This document shows, piece after piece, positions 60,354 through 64,000 of a DNA stretch of 64,000 bases (its first letter is position 1; each line of letters starts with the position of its first letter). Location of the stretch: NCBI GenBank assembly GCA_963665045.2, contig CAXXJQ010000002.1, positions 186,001 to 250,000 on the forward strand, written 5' to 3'. The DNA comes from JAFGRU01 sp016934985. GTDB lineage: Bacteria > Desulfobacterota > Desulfuromonadia > Desulfuromonadales > JAAYDE01. The position numbers were made by a program, and so were the translations under genes. The notes under the pieces were generated by a model. The model ran no database searches, was not told the DNA's origin, and worked only from the letters and a program-made list of their open reading frames with translations.

Positions 60354-61574
60354 TCATCCTCCCAATGCCATGCTGATAATGCGGGTCATGTGTGTTTCAG
60401 GTCCATAAACATGTACCGGAACGCCAAGAACCTTTCCGGTATCTTCCATTCTCTCAAGGCCTTCCTTATAATTCGGACCGCCACGACGGACAAAGATGCT
60501 GACCTGGTTTTCGATCAGTTTTTCCCGGTAGTCCTTGAGAGCCATAATGATGCCGGTAAAGGTCTTGGCAACATCGGTAAAGTTGGCAATCCCGCCGCCG
60601 ATCAACAGCACCTTGGGTTTGCCGGGATGGCGTGTCATGAGATCGAGAACTGTTTTTGCATACTCGTAGGTCAGTTCCTGATTGGGGTCCCCGCTGTACT
60701 CCCCATAATTGGCCATTTCCTCGCCGAAACCGAGGTCGACAATAGTGTCGGCATAAACCACGCTGGCACCACCGCCGGCAACCATGGTCCAGACCCGGCC
60801 CTCGGGGTTGAGGACCTTCAGTTTGAGGGACGCGCCGGTCTTGGAATCGAGTTCATTGATATAACGTTCTTCGGGAGTGGTCGTGGAACCGAATGCGGCC
60901 GGGAAAGCCACGCCGTCCCACTTTTCTTTGCTGCGATAAGCAGCGGTATCATCCAGCTTTGCCACCATATCGAGCATATGGACCTTGTCACCGACCAGAA
61001 CGATGGGGTTAATTTCCAGGTAGACGAAATCGAGATCGGCAAAAACCTTGTGCAAGGCCGCGGCAAATTTGGCGATAACCGGCTGCTTGAGAACTTCCAG
61101 AACCTGCTCTTCCTTAAGAAGCTCATCTACCGGGACACGAATTTCCTTAACCTTGTCCCAATTGGCCTCGACATCGACCCCGCCTTGATCGGAGATGAAG
61201 ATAACATCGGCGTCCCTCTCAGCCTGGATTGCAACGTAATATTCCTGCTCGTGAGGAACGAAGGGTTCTATCAGAAAGTGGGTCAGTTCCCCTTTGGCCG
61301 GGCCAATACGCACAGGTCCGGACCTCTTTTTTTTGACCCACTCGACACATTCGTCAAAGTCCTTGTTGAGAAGAACCAGGTTGTGTTTCCCGCGCTTGCC
61401 TACCAGCATGTCAGGCTTGGCAACCAGCTTCCCTGACAAAAAACTGTGTTCCTTGCGGATTTCGTCGATGTCAGAGTGAGGCCTGATCAAAGCCATGTCA
61501 TGAGTAAGCGGAAAGTCGATATTATCCACGATCAGCCTTTTGGCATCCCATTCTCTAATTCCACGTTGTGCCAT
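60354..61574 (-). CDS. aclB: ATP-citrate lyase small subunit AclB
   Basis: 406 aa. The N-terminal ATP-grasp domain (KLVAKPDMLVGKRGKHNLVL, FVYLEINPIVLV) supplies ATP for citrate phosphorylation; the C-terminal half is succinyl-CoA-synthetase-beta-like (VWTMVAGGGASVVYADTI, GEYSGDPNQE, IFVRRGGPNYKEGL). GGTGGAAAAAT precedes ATG 61574. Its last codons overlap the ribosome site of aclA (GGGAGGATGAG), indicating tight coupling. Confidence 0.95.
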   Translation of the reverse strand: MAQRGIREWDAKRLIVDNIDFPLTHDMALIRPHSDIDEIRKEHSFLSGKLVAKPDMLVGKRGKHNLVLLNKDFDECVEWVKKKRSGPVRIGPAKGELTHFLIEPFVPHEQEYYVAIQAERDADVIFISDQGGVDVEANWDKVKEIRVPVDELLKEEQVLEVLKQPVIAKFAAALHKVFADLDFVYLEINPIVLVGDKVHMLDMVAKLDDTAAYRSKEKWDGVAFPAAFGSTTTPEERYINELDSKTGASLKLKVLNPEGRVWTMVAGGGASVVYADTIVDLGFGEEMANYGEYSGDPNQELTYEYAKTVLDLMTRHPGKPKVLLIGGGIANFTDVAKTFTGIIMALKDYREKLIENQVSIFVRRGGPNYKEGLERMEDTGKVLGVPVHVYGPETHMTRIISMALGG

Positions 61575-61597
61575 ATTTTTCCACCCTTTTGTTTAAT

Positions 61598-61639
61598 TTG
61601 CCGGCTGCCCCGCCCTCAAGGGCAGGGTCAGCCGGCAAT
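61598..61639. other. Intercistronic hairpin between acn and aclB
   Basis: TTGCCGGCTG (61598-61607) pairs with CAGCCGGCAA (61629-61638), with an inner GCCC/GGGC stem. No T run. It may act as an RNA processing or stability element within the operon (inference). Confidence 0.55.
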
Positions 61640-61660
61640 GATTATCTTGGTGATACTCCC

Positions 61661-63913
61661 TTAGCCTCTGCCCTTTTTCTCGTTTAACTTCTCGTAAAGG
61701 ACGTTGAGGGCGGAGCCGGCCTTGAACCATTCAATCTGGTTTTCGTTGTAGGTATGGTTGAGAACCGCCTCATCAATAGTGTTGTCATTGTGGTCGATGA
61801 TCATCTTGAGCGGCTCACCCGGCTTGAGCTGAGACACATTGATGGTCAACAGGTCGTTTTCGCCGATCTTGTCATAATCGGCCGGGTCGGCAAAGGTCAC
61901 AGCGAGAACCCCCTGTTTTTTCAGGTTGGTTTCGTGGATTCTGGCAAAGCTCTTGGCAACCACGGCTTTGCAACCGAGAAAGCGGGGCTCCATGGCCGCA
62001 TGTTCGCGGGATGACCCTTCACCGTAATTCTCCTCGCCGACAACTATCCAGCCCATGCCTCTTTTCTTGTAATCGCGGGCAACAGCATGAGGATCGTCGT
62101 AGTTCTGGGTAAATTTGTTGAGTACTTCCCCCTGCCTGTCGATATAGGCGTTGGTGGCGCCAAGAAACAAGTTTTGACTGATATTGTCGAGGTGACCGCG
62201 ATATTTGAGCCAGGGACCCGCCATGGAAATATGGTCAGTGGTACATTTTCCCTTGGCTTTAAGCAGAAGGTTGCAGTTGATAAAATCTTCCCCATCCCAG
62301 GGGTCGAAAGGGCTGAGCAGCTGAATTCTTTCGCTTTCGGGAAGAATCTTGATTTCCCGCATATCGTTCGGCGTGGAACAAATAACGCCCCCTTTGTCGG
62401 GCTCGTAACCGGCCTCGGGAAGTTCCTTGCCTTCCGGCGGATCAAGTTTGACCTTTTCACCTTTGTCATTGACCAGCTCATCGGTGGCGGGGTTGAAATC
62501 GAGGCGTCCGGCAATTGCCAGCAGTGTTACCGTCTCGGGGCTGGCGACAAATGCCATGGTCCCGGGGTTGCCATCATTTCGTTTGGCGAAGTTACGGTTG
62601 TAGGAAGTGACAATGGAATTTTTCTCGCCCTTTTTAACATCCTTGCGGTTCCACATACCGATACAAGGTCCGCAGGCGTTTGTGAAAACCGTGCCGCCGA
62701 ACTCCTGCAGGGCGCCGAGAATGCCGTCGCGTTCGACGGTATCCTTGATACGCATGGAACCGGGATTGATGAGATAGGGACATTGGGCTTTCAAGCCTTT
62801 GGCCAGGGCCTGCCTGACCAGGGAGGCACAGCGGTCGAGGTCTTCATAGCTGGCATTGGTGCAGCTGCCCACCAGGGCGGCACTGACCTTCTCCGGGTAA
62901 CCTTCCTCAGCAACAGCTTCCTTCATCTTGGAGATGGGCCATGCCTTGTCGGGCGTGAAAGGACCGTTGAGGTGCGGCTCTAGGGTGTCGAGATCGATTT
63001 CAACGACCTGATCATAATATTTTGCCGGATCGGCATAAACCTCGTCATCGGCCCGCAGGGCATCCTTGTGTTGCTCGGCCAGACCGGCAACCTCTTCACG
63101 GCCGGTACATTTCAGGAATTCGTTCATTTTCTGGTCATAGGGGAAGATGGAACAGGTCGCCCCGATCTCGGCACCCATGTTGGAAATAGTCGCCTTGCCG
63201 GTACAGGAGATGGTCTCGGCTCCGGGCCCGAAATACTCGACGATGCAACCGGTAGCACCCTTGACAGTTAGGATGCCGGCCAGCTTGAGGATGACATCCT
63301 TAGGCGCAGCCCAACCTTTGATACTGCCCGTCAGCTTGACGCCGATCACTTTTGGGCATTTCAGTTCCCAGGGCATACCAACCATGACATCGACGGCATC
63401 CGCGCCGCCGACACCGACAGCCACCATGCCAAGACCGCCGGCCTGAGGGGTGTGGGAGTCAGTCCCGACCATCATGCCGCCGGGGAAAGCATATTCTTCG
63501 AGAACCACCTGATGGATGATTCCCGCAGCCGGCCGCCAGAAGTCGATTCCATAACGCCGCCCGACACTCTCCAGAAAGTCATAAACTTCTTTATTTTCTT
63601 TCATTGCCACCATCAAATCGCTCATGGCATCGTTTTCAGCCCGGATAAGATGATCGCAATGGATACTTGCCGGAACAGCAGAACTTTGCCGACCGGAAAT
63701 CATGAACTGAAGGACAGCCATCTGAGCGGTGGCATCCTGCATGGCAACCCGGTCAGGTTTAAGATCCACATAATCGGCTCCCCGCTCAAGCTTCTTGATG
63801 TCTTTCTTCCATACGTGAGCATAGAGGACTTTTTCAGCATAAGTGAGAGGCCTGCCCACCACTTGTCTGGCTTTTTCCTGGCTTGCAGCAAAATCAGAAT
63901 AGAACTTATCCAT
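61661..63913 (-). CDS. acn: Aconitate hydratase
   Basis: 750 aa, mitochondrial-type monomeric aconitase. Interconverts citrate and isocitrate with a 4Fe-4S cluster. MMVGTDSHTPQAGGLGMVAV, GSCTNASYEDLDRC (first cluster Cys) and TNACGPCIGMWNR (the other two), KGKCTTDHISMAG and GEENYGEGSSREHAAMEPR are intact. First gene of the operon; in the reductive direction it works between isocitrate and citrate. The promoter probably lies in 63914-64000, which is AT-rich. Confidence 0.96.
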   Translation of the reverse strand: MDKFYSDFAASQEKARQVVGRPLTYAEKVLYAHVWKKDIKKLERGADYVDLKPDRVAMQDATAQMAVLQFMISGRQSSAVPASIHCDHLIRAENDAMSDLMVAMKENKEVYDFLESVGRRYGIDFWRPAAGIIHQVVLEEYAFPGGMMVGTDSHTPQAGGLGMVAVGVGGADAVDVMVGMPWELKCPKVIGVKLTGSIKGWAAPKDVILKLAGILTVKGATGCIVEYFGPGAETISCTGKATISNMGAEIGATCSIFPYDQKMNEFLKCTGREEVAGLAEQHKDALRADDEVYADPAKYYDQVVEIDLDTLEPHLNGPFTPDKAWPISKMKEAVAEEGYPEKVSAALVGSCTNASYEDLDRCASLVRQALAKGLKAQCPYLINPGSMRIKDTVERDGILGALQEFGGTVFTNACGPCIGMWNRKDVKKGEKNSIVTSYNRNFAKRNDGNPGTMAFVASPETVTLLAIAGRLDFNPATDELVNDKGEKVKLDPPEGKELPEAGYEPDKGGVICSTPNDMREIKILPESERIQLLSPFDPWDGEDFINCNLLLKAKGKCTTDHISMAGPWLKYRGHLDNISQNLFLGATNAYIDRQGEVLNKFTQNYDDPHAVARDYKKRGMGWIVVGEENYGEGSSREHAAMEPRFLGCKAVVAKSFARIHETNLKKQGVLAVTFADPADYDKIGENDLLTINVSQLKPGEPLKMIIDHNDNTIDEAVLNHTYNENQIEWFKAGSALNVLYEKLNEKKGRG

Positions 63914-64000
63914 GTTCTTACCCCCTTGCGTTTGGTGGTCTGTATTTTAACAATCAAAATATTTACGATAAAGAAAGTTCAAAAAAATATAACACCGTTC

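Overview
The window reads as a chromosomal segment of a Gram-negative anaerobe of the Desulfobacterota, most like the Desulfuromonadia. This placement is inferred from gene content: a c-type-heme diguanylate cyclase, a FapA/DUF342 protein, PilZ and GAF-GGDEF proteins, a DUF362/polyferredoxin pair, and a reductive-TCA operon using ATP-citrate lyase. There is no rRNA gene, phage, recognisable transposase or CRISPR array. Two tRNA genes are present (Pro-CGG, Leu-CAA).

Layout. 0-11.5 kb: small hypothetical gene, YceI, ADP-ribosylglycohydrolase, ORF6N regulator with repeated palindromes, DUF1232, cyclophilin, tRNA-Pro, plsY-mltG, tRNA-Leu, small hypothetical genes, heme-GGDEF protein, parvulin, beta-hydroxyacid dehydrogenase-like enzyme. 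11.5-28 kb: glpK, a VgrG3-like muramidase, a three-domain ACP/AMP-ligase/acyltransferase, DUF4197, tautomerase, GAF-GGDEF, PLD-like protein, opgGH (osmoregulated periplasmic glucans), a second ADP-ribosylglycohydrolase, SagB-like nitroreductase. 28-46.5 kb: radical SAM gene with a frameshift, small cysteine-rich and DUF1127 proteins, LysR, PLD-VTT fusion plus EEP phosphatase, PRC-barrel, wrbA, a broken debranching-type glycosidase, FecR-DUF4214 protein, MFS exporter, HAD phosphatase, FapA, PilZ, TPR. 46.5-48.2 kb: a mosaic island made of two remnants of one gene family, REP-like palindromes and a racemase gene. 48.4-52.7 kb: ferritin-like protein divergent from a peroxiredoxin, then a Tat-exported DUF362 protein and a membrane polyferredoxin. 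52.8-57.6 kb: four consecutive minus-strand genes (nucleotide-sugar dehydrogenase, YjbQ, methyltransferase, NhaD-type antiporter with an inserted PAS domain), all carrying single-base frameshifts, mostly in or beside short homopolymers. 58.5-63.9 kb: the acn-aclB-aclA operon, which points to citrate cleavage and CO2 fixation by the reductive TCA cycle.

The least explained sequence is repetitive and mostly intergenic. A ~143-bp palindromic element with 13-bp terminal inverted repeats occurs five times. A ~180-bp palindromic element occurs twice. A 77-bp palindrome occurs twice plus one inverted half copy. The most unusual gene architectures are the antiporter with an embedded PAS domain and the ACP-ligase-acyltransferase fusion. 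All calls come from reading the sequence and family knowledge; no database search was run.
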